This document shows, one piece after another, positions 1-10,044 of a stretch of DNA of 57,069 nucleotides. The DNA is from Nitrososphaeraceae archaeon (GTDB lineage: Archaea > Thermoproteota > Nitrososphaeria > Nitrososphaerales > Nitrososphaeraceae), in contig JALDRC010000013.1 of NCBI GenBank assembly GCA_031316115.1, positions 1 to 57,069 on the forward strand, read 5' to 3'. Each line of letters begins with the position of its first letter. Within the stretch, counting starts at the first letter, position 1. The notes below the pieces were generated by a model. It did not search any database, had not been told where the DNA came from, and saw only the letters and a program-made list of their open reading frames with translations. A program made the position numbers and the translations under genes.

Positions 1-597
1 ATATTTATCAAAAATTGGATGAAAAATATCTCGTATAGTAGAATTGGCAGGATGTTTAGAAGGTGAAGTATACATTGGGATGTGTTCTACAACTAATGTC
101 CAATCTATATTTGGATTTTTTGAGGAATTTTTTAAATCATTTTTAATGAATTGATATTGAGAGGAGCCAGGTCCAAAATCAACATAGGGATCTATAACAA
201 GAAAATGAGCATTATTCTTATCAAAAGAGTAATATGTTTTTGCCAGTTGAAGTGGATTCAAATACTCATTAGTTACGCCTGTTTTACCACCTTTAGTATC
301 TGAATATTCATGGTCACCCAAGGCTATCTTTAATTTTGATTCAAATGGAGAGATAATATTTTGCCAACAATCACCTTGTCCTTTGTAACTTAAATCTCCT
401 GCTGCAATTACTATTTCGGGATTTTTATCTTGAATATTTTCTGATGTTCTTTTAGTATCTTCATTACAACCCCAATCCGCTGCAACTGCAATATTGAAAT
501 TAGAGTTTATTAAATTGGTATTATTCCCAGAGACCTCTGCATAAACATTTATCAAATTTAGAATTAAGATAGACATTACAAAAAACAGATATAACAA
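1..597 (-). CDS. Secreted metallophosphoesterase, 3' end beyond window
   Basis: The reading frame is open on the minus strand from a TTG at 597-595 to the window edge, so the C-terminus is missing. The N-terminus (MLYLFFVMSILILNLINVYA) is a signal peptide; a shorter ATG start lies at 576-574. The mature part shows calcineurin-like phosphoesterase motifs in order: a metal-binding Asp in AVAADWGCNE, AAGDLSYKG, LGDHEY (the family usually has GNHE/D, here Asp replaces Asn) and VVEHIPMYTS with a metal-ligand His. The expected role is hydrolysis of phosphomonoesters or diesters outside the membrane; the substrate is unknown. The family call is firm, the exact start less so. Confidence 0.82.
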   Translation of the reverse strand, partial: MLYLFFVMSILILNLINVYAEVSGNNTNLINSNFNIAVAADWGCNEDTKRTSENIQDKNPEIVIAAGDLSYKGQGDCWQNIISPFESKLKIALGDHEYSDTKGGKTGVTNEYLNPLQLAKTYYSFDKNNAHFLVIDPYVDFGPGSSQYQFIKNDLKNSSKNPNIDWTLVVEHIPMYTSPSKHPANSTIRDIFHPIFDKY

Positions 598-1248
598 TAA
601 TCATATTTTTCATCTATTCTCTCACTTTCTACAATTTTATTAGTTGAAGATTGGATAACGTATTGTTTTTGCTTTTAGAATATAATTTTTGTTTTTGGCA
701 TAATTTTTGGTATGGATTAATCTTCATACGCTATTATATGGATAAACTATCTTTAAAAGAATGTGGTACAATCATATATTTTTCATTATATTTGTTATAT
801 GAAATAGAATTATATTTCTATAGACATGTACTATTACACAATTTTAGTAGAGAAGATTTATAATTTAGTAAAGTTTTCTAGACAAATAAATTTTAATAGA
901 GTGCTATTTTTTCCTAGCCATACAATATTCACAGTAACTTACCAAAAGTAAATATTATTATTTCAAATTTGAACATAATAATAAATAATAACAATCATAT
1001 CTATCTATATATGTACCATAAATGTTTTAGAACTCCTTAATGTCTATTATATTCTTTGATTTATTATTCTATTGATCTCAATTTAAAAGGTTTATTATTT
1101 GTAGTTGGAAATTGCAACAAATAACCTTAGATTTTCTATATAGGCACAGATAAAAATCAAGCGATATATTAAAAAGAAAAGCTAAAATAAAAAAAAATAG
1201 TTGTATGGGAATTGTCTGTTTCTTTAGTAACTATATCTATTTTGTATT
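598..1248. other. Intergenic, AT-rich, nothing recognised
   Basis: Only short chance reading frames without coding character are present. The region lies between the 5' ends of the metallophosphoesterase (minus) and the 3' end of the next minus-strand gene, so promoters for the phosphoesterase should lie near 600-660, but I cannot name a clear TATA box. Confidence 0.6.
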
Positions 1249-2046
1249 TTAATAATAGTTGTTGCCGTATGATCTATCTTTTTGATCATATTGCTGATAT
1301 TTGTTATGTTCGGGGTATAGATATACGTATCTTCCATTGTTATCATGTGGTTTTTCATGTGGATATGGTTTTTTGTTGTCATCGTGAAAATCATGCTCAC
1401 CTATGATCAGAGAGCTACGTTCTTGAGGGTCTAAGGATCTAATATCCACTACACAAATGGCGAAATTATTAGAATCATTTGGATCTTCTCTATATTCTAA
1501 TTGAAAAGATGCTGCGACTTGAATATCGGTGCCAGGTTCAAAGACCAGAGCTGGATCAAAATTTCCACCAGTTACTGACTCTGGAAGATTTTTTAATATT
1601 GCTTCATTTTGCTTTACAAATATTTTACCTGGCGATTCAAATGTAAGGTCTGAAATAAATGGATTTGATCCACACAATCCCCCCGCATCTTCATCTAACA
1701 ATGCATAATGATTATGGGTTATATCATTTGTTGGATCACCATTTTGTAATTCACTATCTGCAATTGGAATATCGGGATGAGATGTTGTTGCAATAACATT
1801 TGTTTGTCCTAATGTATCAATTGTGACAATTCCATATCCCCAATTGATTCCAGGATTATGTATAGGAATTTTTCCTTGTGCTTTAAAGATAATATCTGTT
1901 ATCACTTGATCATTTATGTCAACTACTGCTTTTTTTAGATCTAGAAAATTTCCTTGCTGGTTTGGAAAAGCTGATGCACCAATTGGTGAAAAAATCACTG
2001 CTACAACCAACAAAGTCATTGGTAGAACTAGAGTCTTATTCGACAT
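1249..2046 (-). CDS. Secreted protein of unknown function
   Basis: This is 265 residues from an ATG. A classical signal peptide (about residues 1-26, ending GASA-FPNQQ) leads into a mature domain with alternating beta-strand character, including IVTIDTLGQTNVIATTSHPD and a His/Asn segment THNHYALLDEDAGGLCGSNP. The last 45 residues are hydrophilic and rich in His, Tyr, Asp, Asn and Lys (HDFHDDNKKPYPHEKPHD), which could bind metal or cell-wall polymer. The two internal cysteines may form a disulfide. It resembles the secreted hypothetical proteins common in Nitrosocosmicus-type archaea; I do not recognise a named domain. Confidence 0.72.
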   Translation of the reverse strand: MSNKTLVLPMTLLVVAVIFSPIGASAFPNQQGNFLDLKKAVVDINDQVITDIIFKAQGKIPIHNPGINWGYGIVTIDTLGQTNVIATTSHPDIPIADSELQNGDPTNDITHNHYALLDEDAGGLCGSNPFISDLTFESPGKIFVKQNEAILKNLPESVTGGNFDPALVFEPGTDIQVAASFQLEYREDPNDSNNFAICVVDIRSLDPQERSSLIIGEHDFHDDNKKPYPHEKPHDNNGRYVYLYPEHNKYQQYDQKDRSYGNNYY

Positions 2047-2695
2047 ATGTACTAATTTCTTATATTTCTTTTATAAGTATCGTAAGATTATTTGTTACTA
2101 AGATTATACTAGATCATTTAATAAGAAAATTAGAAAATCTTATTTCTAATAATAATAGTCAAATTGTTAAGAAATATAATATCATTAATTAACTTGTAAA
2201 AATATTTACTAAACTTTGAAGATAATAAAGTTATAATACTAAATAATGATTCTATTTTTCGTAACAAAATTAAATGAAATAATGGAAAATTTCTTAACTT
2301 TTTTAAAAAATAAATCAATGCAAAATCACCATCAACATTAGTAAATCTAAAGATGCTGGTTACCACTCTATTAACAAATTACAGATATTTTTATTTCTGT
2401 TGTTGAAGCTGAATTCTATTTCTTTTAGATATAGATGAAATTACTGTTTTGCCACTCCTCTATAGGCAACAAGACAGACCGGTTCATTTGTTATATTATA
2501 GAGTTTATTTTTTTAAATCAACCTTGAACTATAAAATGATAAAGAGTAATCTAAAAATTTACAATAAACTCCCTTTAGTTTTATTTTGCTATAAATTTAT
2601 TAATATGAATTTGCTAATTATTACTTTGCTAGAATTCATAAATAATTGTCTAACATACTGTAAATAAATTTAATTGACATTCAATTTAAATATAA
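2047..2695. other. Intergenic between divergent genes, AT-rich
   Basis: The gap separates two divergently transcribed genes and must hold both promoters. The reading frames on either strand (for example 2130-2366 and 2449-2667) are rich in Ile, Leu, Phe, Lys and Asn in the way chance AT-rich frames are, and I do not call them genes. Confidence 0.55.
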
Positions 2696-4510
2696 ATGGC
2701 AAAAGTTCATGAAAGTGAATCAGAAAATGCTGAAAAAACAAGTTATTTTGATAGTAAGTTAACCAGAAGAGACTTTTTGAAACTTATAAGCTTTGGAGCT
2801 ATTTCTGTAGGAATAGCTAACGTGATTGGTATTGAAAAATTGATTCCAAAGTCATTTTCCATAAAAGATGATTATAGTAATCAATATTATTCTGAAAATA
2901 CCATACCTCGAGGAGATAGAAAAAAACAGGCATTTTATATCCGTCATAATGCTGCAAAGTTTGAAAGGGATATTTCCAGTATCCCTAACTATAATAATGG
3001 TGATGAATATCTTTACAAAAATAAAATTGCTAGTTTTTCTAAGACCCTTCCACATAACAATCTTGGAGAAGTCGATCTAAAAGCATATTCTAAATTTATT
3101 CATGCTCTAGAGACAAAGGATTTTTATTCTTTTGAGAAAATCCCTATTGGAGGATTAGCTCAATCATTTGATCTCAGAACCTTTGGAGCTAAATCCAATC
3201 ATTCAAATAATATATCATCATTTGAATATAAAAGCAGTAATCCATCTGGAAGCAATAATTATCTAAAATTAATCAATCCAATGGCGGCATTTTCTTTTGA
3301 ATTGATTGGACCTGATTCTCATAATTTATTTTTAAAACCTCCTCCGAAATTTGATGATCCAGAGACAGCAGGTGAAATAGGAGAAATATATTGGCAGGCA
3401 TTGTTAAGAGAAATTCCTTTTACGCATTATCACAATAATAATTTGGTAAAACAAGCATCTCAAGATCTTTCCAGTTTTACCAGATTTTACGGACCTAAAG
3501 ATAATGGAATAGTCACTCCAGAAACTATCTTTAGAGGAAATACAATAGGAGATATAAGAGGACCATATCTTTCTCAGTTTCTTTTAAAACCAATATCATA
3601 TGGTGCTACAAAAATAGAACAAAAGTATGCTGTGAGCTTACCTGAAAGAGATTATATGGCATCCTACCAGGCATGGTTAGCTGTACAGAATGGTATTGTA
3701 ACTGAAACAGAAAATTTGGATCCTGTTCCAAGATATATAAGAAATGGACGTGATCTGGCAGAATATGTCCACAAAGATTTCCCTTTTCAAGCCTACCTTA
3801 ATGCCTGTTTGATTTTGTTAGATTCTAAATCTCCATTTGATTTAGGTAATGTCTATTCACATTCTAAAACTCAAATTGGATTTTCAACTTTTGGAGCTCC
3901 ACATGCTATGTATCTTGTTTCAGCGGTAGCAAATTTAGCATTAAAGGCTGCATGGTTTCAAAAGTGGTTAGTCCATAGGAGATTGAGACCAGAAAAATTT
4001 GGTGGATGTATACATAACAATTTTGTTGGAAAAACATCATATCCTATTTGTAAAGAGATTTTAGACTCACCAGTATTGAATCTGATTTTTAATAAAAATA
4101 GTAGTTATTTGTTACCGTCTGCATATCCTGAAGGTTGTCCGCCTCATCCTGCATACCCGGCAGGACATGCCACTATGGCAGGTGCATGTATAACTGTGTT
4201 AAAGGCATTTTTTGATGAAAATGCAGAAATTGATAATCCGGTTATTCCTTCAACAGACGGTCAAAAACTACTATCTTATCAGGGATCAGAGAATTTGACT
4301 GTTGGCGAGGAGCTTAATAAATTGGGTTCCAATATTGGAATAGGGAGAGACTTTGCAGGCGTACATTGGAGATCTGACTGTATTGAAGGAATGAATTTAG
4401 GTGAGGAATTGGCAATAAGATTTCTAATGGAGCAAAATGATTTATTTTATGAGAGATCTACATTCAGATTGACAAAATTTAATGGGACTGTAGTTGAAAT
4501 AAAGATGTAA
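2696..4510 (+). CDS. Tat-exported vanadium-dependent haloperoxidase / PAP2-family protein
   Basis: This is 604 residues from an ATG. The N-terminus has a twin-arginine signal (LTRRDFLKLISFGAISVG, about residues 22-40), which points to export of a folded, cofactor-loaded enzyme. The C-terminal half carries the three PAP2/vanadium-haloperoxidase motifs in order: KWLVHRRLRPEKFGG (about 423-437), YPAGHATMAGA (about 486-497, catalytic His) and GRDFAGVHWRSD (about 550-561, vanadate- or phosphate-binding Arg and His). The length and the extended all-helical N-terminal part fit the haloperoxidase branch better than small PAP2 phosphatases. Family members oxidise halides with peroxide or act as acid phosphatases; sequence alone does not decide between these. 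Confidence 0.88.
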   Translation: MAKVHESESENAEKTSYFDSKLTRRDFLKLISFGAISVGIANVIGIEKLIPKSFSIKDDYSNQYYSENTIPRGDRKKQAFYIRHNAAKFERDISSIPNYNNGDEYLYKNKIASFSKTLPHNNLGEVDLKAYSKFIHALETKDFYSFEKIPIGGLAQSFDLRTFGAKSNHSNNISSFEYKSSNPSGSNNYLKLINPMAAFSFELIGPDSHNLFLKPPPKFDDPETAGEIGEIYWQALLREIPFTHYHNNNLVKQASQDLSSFTRFYGPKDNGIVTPETIFRGNTIGDIRGPYLSQFLLKPISYGATKIEQKYAVSLPERDYMASYQAWLAVQNGIVTETENLDPVPRYIRNGRDLAEYVHKDFPFQAYLNACLILLDSKSPFDLGNVYSHSKTQIGFSTFGAPHAMYLVSAVANLALKAAWFQKWLVHRRLRPEKFGGCIHNNFVGKTSYPICKEILDSPVLNLIFNKNSSYLLPSAYPEGCPPHPAYPAGHATMAGACITVLKAFFDENAEIDNPVIPSTDGQKLLSYQGSENLTVGEELNKLGSNIGIGRDFAGVHWRSDCIEGMNLGEELAIRFLMEQNDLFYERSTFRLTKFNGTVVEIKM

Positions 4511-4997
4511 TTTTAAGGAATATTGATGTAATTTTAAGGAATGATAAATAGTAAAATGGAAAACACAATGTAGTATAATTATAGAAATTAATTTAAAATG
4601 TATTTGTTCTAAAACAAAAAATTAAAATTATTATAATAATTATTATACAAAACAAATGTGACTAAAATATATTTAACCTATACTAAGTAATATAAAATAA
4701 TATTATCTTATTTAATAGATATCTTTTAAATTAGTTCTAATTACTAGAGATATTAAAAGATTTGATTAATAATATAAATTTGAAATTAAAGTTTAAATAA
4801 AATTAACTCAAGCAATATAAATAATTTCTATAACATTGAATTATTAAAAGTAATTAGTTAAATTTATTATTCAATTATTAGTATCAAATATAAAGATACA
4901 CAGTTTTGTTTAAATTGAACAGATCAAGTTAAGATAAAGGACTAGAAGAAAGAACTATCGAACGTTAGATATCCCAAATTGAAAGGATAATAATAAC
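4511..4997. other. Intergenic; short direct repeat at gene end
   Basis: Immediately at the stop codon of the haloperoxidase gene the 18-mer GATGTAATTTTAAGGAAT occurs twice (4504-4521 and 4525-4542), so the stop codon and its surroundings were duplicated with a 3-base spacer. The rest is very AT-rich. A purine-rich stretch GAAAGGATAATAATAAC (4981-4997) sits just before the next start and may serve as its ribosome binding site. Confidence 0.6.
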
Positions 4998-6773
4998 ATG
5001 CTACCAAATAATAGTGATAGCAATAACAGGAAAGAAAATACTTTCAAAAAGAGAATAAATCTTTTTTCTTTGATTTATGTTTCCCTTTTTGGGTTTATAT
5101 TCTTATCCGGAAGCATATTGAGTAATCCTATGTTTTCTCAAGGATATTCTGCAATAACATCCTCCTCCACAACAACCACAGGAATTCAAGATGTCTATGC
5201 ACAACAGGCATACTATCCACCTCCACAACCAAAAAGTTATGGTAACGATTATGGATACGCACCATCATATGATAAAGGTCAATACGACAGTAACTCTTAT
5301 GATAGTGGCAATGACTATGGCAAGAGTTATGGTAACTCCTATGGTAACTCCTATGGTTATGACTATGAGAAGAAAAACTATGCACAAATTGAAAAAAATG
5401 ACAATAAACTATTCATCTGTGATAATGGTATAGTAGTTGATGACAGAATAAACTGTCCACAAAAATGTCCGTTTAACACACCACTTGAAGGCGTTTACGT
5501 AATGGACCTAGATGTATGTAACATACAACCAGGTGTCGGTGTAACATGTCCACTTGATACAGATCTACCAGGTGTTGTTGTATTAAACGAAGCAAATTGT
5601 AACATTTTTGAGATTTGTGATGCATCGTCTACCCCTCTTGGACAAGCATTAGGCCAAGATGTCAAAGTAGCTGATTCAGCATTATGTCAACTATCCAATG
5701 TACCAAACTTACAAGTATGTCCACCAGGAAGTCTATTTGAAGGATTTGCTGTAAACGATGCAGACTCTTGTGATCTCTTTGAAGGAGTACAAGTTTGTGG
5801 TCCAACAACAGATCTACCAGGTGTTTTAACAACTGATGCAGCTACATGCAATGTCTTTGAAACTTGTGATCTAAACACTCCATTAGGTGCATCATTAGGA
5901 ACAGATGTTGATGTTGTAGATGCAGATATTTGTCAATTAAAGATTGCAACATGTGATTCTGATTCCGGATTAGCAAATGCTCTAGGTCTTACCGGTACTA
6001 TCATGGTTACAGATGAACAACTCTGTGAACTCGAAGTAACTTCTCATACAACTACATGTCCAGCAGGTTCTGACTTGGCAGGCGTTGTAGTATTAGAAGA
6101 CCAAGCAAACGTAATATGTAACATAGAGATACCACCAACCTTTACATGTCCAGCAGACTCTAATCTACCAGGAGCAATTGTAACCGATGAACGAATATGT
6201 AACCTAAACCAAGTTCCATTAGTTGAATGTGCAGCCGGTACAAACAATGCAGGTGCAGTGGTTACTGATGAAAGGTTATGTCAAGCACCAAATGACCAAA
6301 ATAAATGTCCATTAAACACTGATCTTGCAAATGTGTATGTAATGAATCCAGATACGGATTGTAACATATTTGAATCATGTGTAGCAGGCGATCCAATATT
6401 CAATGCATTGCCAGCAGGTTCAAGTGAATTCCAAGTAGTAGATGATACCATATGTCAACTTCAAGTACCAGAAGAAATAGAATTGATTGAATGTCAAGCA
6501 GGTAGTATCCTTGGCGCAGGTGCCCTTGTTACAGATGAACAATTATGTAATGCAGCAACGCCAGCAGAGCAATGTCCAGCAGATTCATTAGCAGGAATTT
6601 GGGTAGATCCACAGGATGCAGAGACAGCATGTAACCCTGAAGGGGTAAATACATTTACGTGTCCAGACGACTCACAAATACCAGGTGCAGTAGTGACTGA
6701 TTTAGAACTTTGTAAACTTAGTCACAGAAGAAAACAAAGAATGTCAGATTATACTGTATTCACCAAATGCTAG
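4998..6773 (+). CDS. Large secreted protein with about 15 cysteine-paired repeats; 3' end frameshifted
   Basis: The intact frame gives 591 residues from an ATG. After a hydrophobic export segment (about 22-45) comes a Tyr/Gly/Ser/Asn-rich linker (about 70-130, with SYGNSYGNSYGYDY). From about residue 140 onward the protein is a series of about 15 loops, each beginning with Cys (often CPxxxDLPG) and ending with Cys 17-25 residues later (VVTDERLCQ, VLNEANCNI and similar). Such regular Cys pairing suggests a disulfide-braced extracellular fibre or surface layer component. The last 17 residues (SHRRKQRMSDYTVFTKC) do not fit the repeat and follow a frame change near 6720; the true reading continues in other frames to about 7210. 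Confidence 0.75.
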   Translation: MLPNNSDSNNRKENTFKKRINLFSLIYVSLFGFIFLSGSILSNPMFSQGYSAITSSSTTTTGIQDVYAQQAYYPPPQPKSYGNDYGYAPSYDKGQYDSNSYDSGNDYGKSYGNSYGNSYGYDYEKKNYAQIEKNDNKLFICDNGIVVDDRINCPQKCPFNTPLEGVYVMDLDVCNIQPGVGVTCPLDTDLPGVVVLNEANCNIFEICDASSTPLGQALGQDVKVADSALCQLSNVPNLQVCPPGSLFEGFAVNDADSCDLFEGVQVCGPTTDLPGVLTTDAATCNVFETCDLNTPLGASLGTDVDVVDADICQLKIATCDSDSGLANALGLTGTIMVTDEQLCELEVTSHTTTCPAGSDLAGVVVLEDQANVICNIEIPPTFTCPADSNLPGAIVTDERICNLNQVPLVECAAGTNNAGAVVTDERLCQAPNDQNKCPLNTDLANVYVMNPDTDCNIFESCVAGDPIFNALPAGSSEFQVVDDTICQLQVPEEIELIECQAGSILGAGALVTDEQLCNAATPAEQCPADSLAGIWVDPQDAETACNPEGVNTFTCPDDSQIPGAVVTDLELCKLSHRRKQRMSDYTVFTKC

Positions 6774-7210
6774 ACTCGCTGGTGATAATGGATTAGATGT
6801 CGCACAGGCAATAAACGCATTTGAAAATGAAGATAATGCAAAACTAGGTGTATCCGGAATCTAATGCCAGAAGATCCAGTAGCAACATATGGACAAGTAC
6901 CAAGTATTATCCCCACCCAGTGATCTTTACCAGGATATCAATGCAATCTTCGAAAATTGCAGATGCAGCAAATGGAAGTAATGGAGTATTAGATGAACTG
7001 GTTGCTGGAAACAGCTTACCAATGTCCTCGAATACTGAACAAGATAGTTCAGAACAACAACCAAAACCATCAATGGCAGAAAATGAAATACAGCAGCCAA
7101 TAGTTCAAAAACAACAACCAGAGAGCCAAATCAAAACATCTGATGAAAAAGTAACCGAGTCCAAATCACCACAATCTAATTCACAATTAGAACAACTGCA
7201 AGCACTATAG
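6774..7210 (+). pseudogene. Out-of-frame 3' part of the cysteine-repeat gene
   Basis: Protein-like sequence continues past the stop at 6773 but jumps between frames. A one-base skip near 6720 gives VTEENKECQIILYSPNARL through about 6861. A further shift gives MPEDPVATYGQVPSIIP (6864-6914), another gives PSDLYQDINAIFENC (about 6917-6961), and the last frame runs KIADAANGSNGVLDEL to a Gln/Ser/Pro-rich tail ending at 7210. Four shifts in about 240 bases are needed to restore one protein of roughly 730 residues. This is either true decay of the gene end or a locally poor consensus. Confidence 0.6.
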
Positions 7211-7265
7211 AAACTAAAATCTCAACTCTGGGGTAACTAAAACAAGCAAAGTAGAATATAAACAA

Positions 7266-7312
7266 GATCCCGGATTCGTTTTTCAGGATCAAACCCTTAA
7301 CCTCTTTTTTTT
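7266..7312 (+). terminator. Hairpin plus T-run after the cysteine-repeat gene
   Basis: GATCC (7266-7270) can pair with GGATC (7286-7290), and a run of nine T follows at 7304-7312. Archaeal transcription ends mainly on T-runs, so the T-run is the stronger part of this call. Confidence 0.45.
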
Positions 7313-8548
7313 AATATTTACTAGTTTTATAACACAATCAAATCTTTGACTTTTTTAAATAGATATAATCACAAATATAATATTAGACTTAAAAATCCTA
7401 TTGTTAGCCTATCATCACACTCTAAAAAGAACAACCAATCTAAAGGTTCAATTTATCTAGTATCATTTAATACAAAGGAATTTCTTGATTTAATCATATC
7501 TAAAATCCTTGGGGTTGATTTTCTATTTGCGTTATTTATGTTTAGTTTCATCCTAATGCATTAGAATCAGTTGAACATAAGATTGGCATCTCATCTTTGG
7601 CCAATCACCAAAAGATCTAAGATACTTACTTACAGCATAATAACAAATTATCTCTTGTTTCATAGTCGTAATTGGCATAACATCTTTTCTTTAGATTTCT
7701 GTTTACTTTTGTTTCAACATTATTCATAAATGCTAATGTGTTGGTAGATAAAGACATTTAGCGATCATGATTGTCTTTCTATAAAACTGTTTTGCCTTTT
7801 TACTGACATGAAATAATACGTTGTCAATAAATAGAATGAATCTCTTGATATTGCTTTTTCTGACATACATGTTTATGCTTTAGATGATAAATGAAACTAT
7901 GATTATTTCTTGTTTTGCTTGTATTGAATTTGATACCATTTATAGGATAAAGAAGAGTAATGAATACATTGATTTTATCATTAGATCCTTTATTAATTAT
8001 CTTTTGCTGTTCTTCATGTCTGCTCTGCTGGGGTTGCATAAACCATGTTTCAACTTTAAAACCCAGTAGAACATTTTTTTAAAGAGCAGATGATACCTTT
8101 GTATCTGTCTATCTTTCAGTTAAAGTTTTGGCTGTTTGTAAATAAATACCCAAATCTTGAATTGTTTTCCAAGTTTACATAGGACTGACATTCTTTTCCA
8201 GTTGTTAAGGAAGATAATGTAAATAATTTGATACTCCAGGTATTTTTGCATACTAAAGCTACTAGAATTGTCTAAATATTATGTCTTACCATCTCTTTAT
8301 TTTTGTCGTAGGATATTACTGGTTTTTTCTGCATTAATTTGCTTTGTTTCAACTCTAAATTTAATTTTTCTATATCTGTAGGTGAACCCTACTTATAGTG
8401 TGTGGAATCTGAATAAGATTATTTTTATAACTAACTGGTATAATTACTTATTAGATATAATTATATAATTTGTATTTTATGTGAAGATATTAAAAATTAT
8501 AACTATTATAAAAAATATCAGAATGGTAGTTCAAATCAGGCTTATTGA
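7313..8548. other. 1.2 kb gap with a degenerate coding relic on the minus strand
   Basis: No intact gene is visible. On the minus strand, stretches between stops read like decayed protein: LSTNTLAFMNNVETKVNRNL and KRCYANYDYETRDNLLL (about 7620-7760), preceded by a frame at 7824-8039 with HSFIYHLKHKHVCQKKQYQE. The Lys/Arg/Tyr-rich style resembles transposases elsewhere in the window, but I cannot assign a family. A plus-strand frame at 7346-7564 has no convincing features. Confidence 0.35.
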
Positions 8549-9439
8549 TCATAGTTTCCATAATGTATCAAGATTACATTCTGTTTTAACCTTATTTAAC
8601 AATCTATCCATATTTTGATCAATAATATCACTATATAAATCTGGTTCTACACCATTTTCATTTAATACATGTTCATTTTCAGCTATATCGCCATTAGGAT
8701 CACCATCCGGGACTATTGATAATAACTGATCCCATGTTATCAGAGCAAGAGCAAGATCATCACATATAACTTGTACATTATCGGTTCCAACATCTATTGA
8801 TTCTATTACCTCAATAGGATTAATAAATATCCATTTTGCCTCATCAAAAGATATTTCTACTACCAATTTATATTCTTGTAAAACTATATTACCAGGAATA
8901 GAAAATCCAAAGTTAGCACAGTCTTCTATAGCAAGATTACCACAATCATTACTACCAAGTTGTAAGATAGGGATAGAATTTTCTGCAATGTTAATATCAG
9001 GAGTAGAAATAGGTGTTAAATAGATACTTACTCTCTCAGGAGCTAAACTTGTACCGCATCTGTCGTTAGGATCACAATGTAATTCAAGAGATAACGTATT
9101 ATCATTTTTATCCAATCTCATATTTGCAACAGATATGGCATTAACATCATGTTCAATTACTGTAAGACCACCATAATCAAGAGAGTAGTCTGCTCCGATT
9201 TGATAGTTACCTCCTTGTGAGTTTACTATTAAAAGTGGTATTTCATCAAATGGCACAGGATTAAATTGATTCTGTCCACCTAAGGTTTGATTCCCACCAG
9301 TAACATTAGTGGTATTAGTACTACTCTGATTCTGTCCATCAACTGTAAATGTTATATTACTTGTTATTAACAAGGGTATACCAAATACAATACCTACTAT
9401 GTATAAATAATTAAATTTGGTCACAAGCAAATTTTCCAA
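8549..9439 (-). CDS. Secreted protein of unknown function
   Basis: This is 296 residues from a TTG start. A hydrophobic N-terminal segment (about residues 10-30, YIVGIVFGIPLLITSNITF) acts as signal or anchor. It is followed by a Thr/Asn/Gln-rich linker and a mature domain of predicted beta strands with four Cys (DPNDRCGTS, LGSNDCGNLAIEDC) likely paired outside the cell, and a helical C-terminus with a further Cys. No catalytic motif is visible. It is followed by a 470-base gap before the next genes on the opposite strand. Confidence 0.7.
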   Translation of the reverse strand: MENLLVTKFNYLYIVGIVFGIPLLITSNITFTVDGQNQSSTNTTNVTGGNQTLGGQNQFNPVPFDEIPLLIVNSQGGNYQIGADYSLDYGGLTVIEHDVNAISVANMRLDKNDNTLSLELHCDPNDRCGTSLAPERVSIYLTPISTPDINIAENSIPILQLGSNDCGNLAIEDCANFGFSIPGNIVLQEYKLVVEISFDEAKWIFINPIEVIESIDVGTDNVQVICDDLALALITWDQLLSIVPDGDPNGDIAENEHVLNENGVEPDLYSDIIDQNMDRLLNKVKTECNLDTLWKL

Positions 9440-9639
9440 ATAATAATATAAAAATAAATTGGTCTTCTTTTAATCGAAAGTATTAATCATTTCAATTGAA
9501 AGCCAATAAAAATATAATACAAATATTATTTACTAAAATATTTCATCAATACTATTACTTGTTTATTGTAATCTTTACTTACCAAATAAGATAAATAATT
9601 CTAATACTAAGTAAATATATCAGTGCAAAAGAAATGGGT

Positions 9640-9760
9640 GACTGATAACAGGATGGAACTTATCTGAGCCATTCCAATCACCTTACCATCCTGTTGAGTG
9701 TATTTTATTACGGTAAATTTATTATATATCTAAGGCAAGTTTTTCGGCGTCGAAAAATAA
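9640..9760. ncRNA. Candidate structured RNA or regulatory element
   Basis: Within the gap 9440-9912, AACAGGATGG (9647-9656) pairs perfectly with CCATCCTGTT (9686-9695) across a 29-base loop. The loop itself holds CCATTCC, which could compete for GGATGG, so two foldings are possible. Forty-five bases on, TTTTTCG (9740-9746) and CGAAAAA (9751-9757) form a perfect 7-bp stem with a GCGT loop. The locally higher GC in an AT-rich gap suggests a conserved element. The remainder of the gap shows nothing else. Confidence 0.3.
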
Positions 9761-9912
9761 TTGATTTAACCTAAAATAAATAGAATTATATCAATTTTGA
9801 TAAATATCCAATTATTATATTAATGATGAAATCATTAATATCAATAAAAAACTATTATTGACCTTAAAATAATAGATAAATAAACTTAAAAATGATAATT
9901 AATTTAAAATAT

Positions 9913-10044
9913 ATGGAAAAAAAATATCGCGTATATTTAATAGGAGTCCTTGTATTTTCCATCATATTTCCTCAATTACCAATAAAAAATAAATCACTTT
10001 ACTTAAAAATAAGAAAACAGATACTATATTATAGTGTCAGATGA
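9913..10044 (+). CDS. Possible 43-residue membrane peptide overlapping the next gene
   Basis: An ATG frame encodes a basic start (MEKKYRVY), one hydrophobic segment (LIGVLVFSIIFPQLPI) and a basic tail. It ends 11 bases inside the following gene, in another frame. The layout would allow translational coupling, but such a short AT-rich frame may be chance. Confidence 0.25.
   Translation: MEKKYRVYLIGVLVFSIIFPQLPIKNKSLYLKIRKQILYYSVR

Noticed and set aside
651-863. 70-residue plus-strand frame
   Set aside because: Phe/Tyr/Ile-rich chance frame without domain or plausible neighbours.
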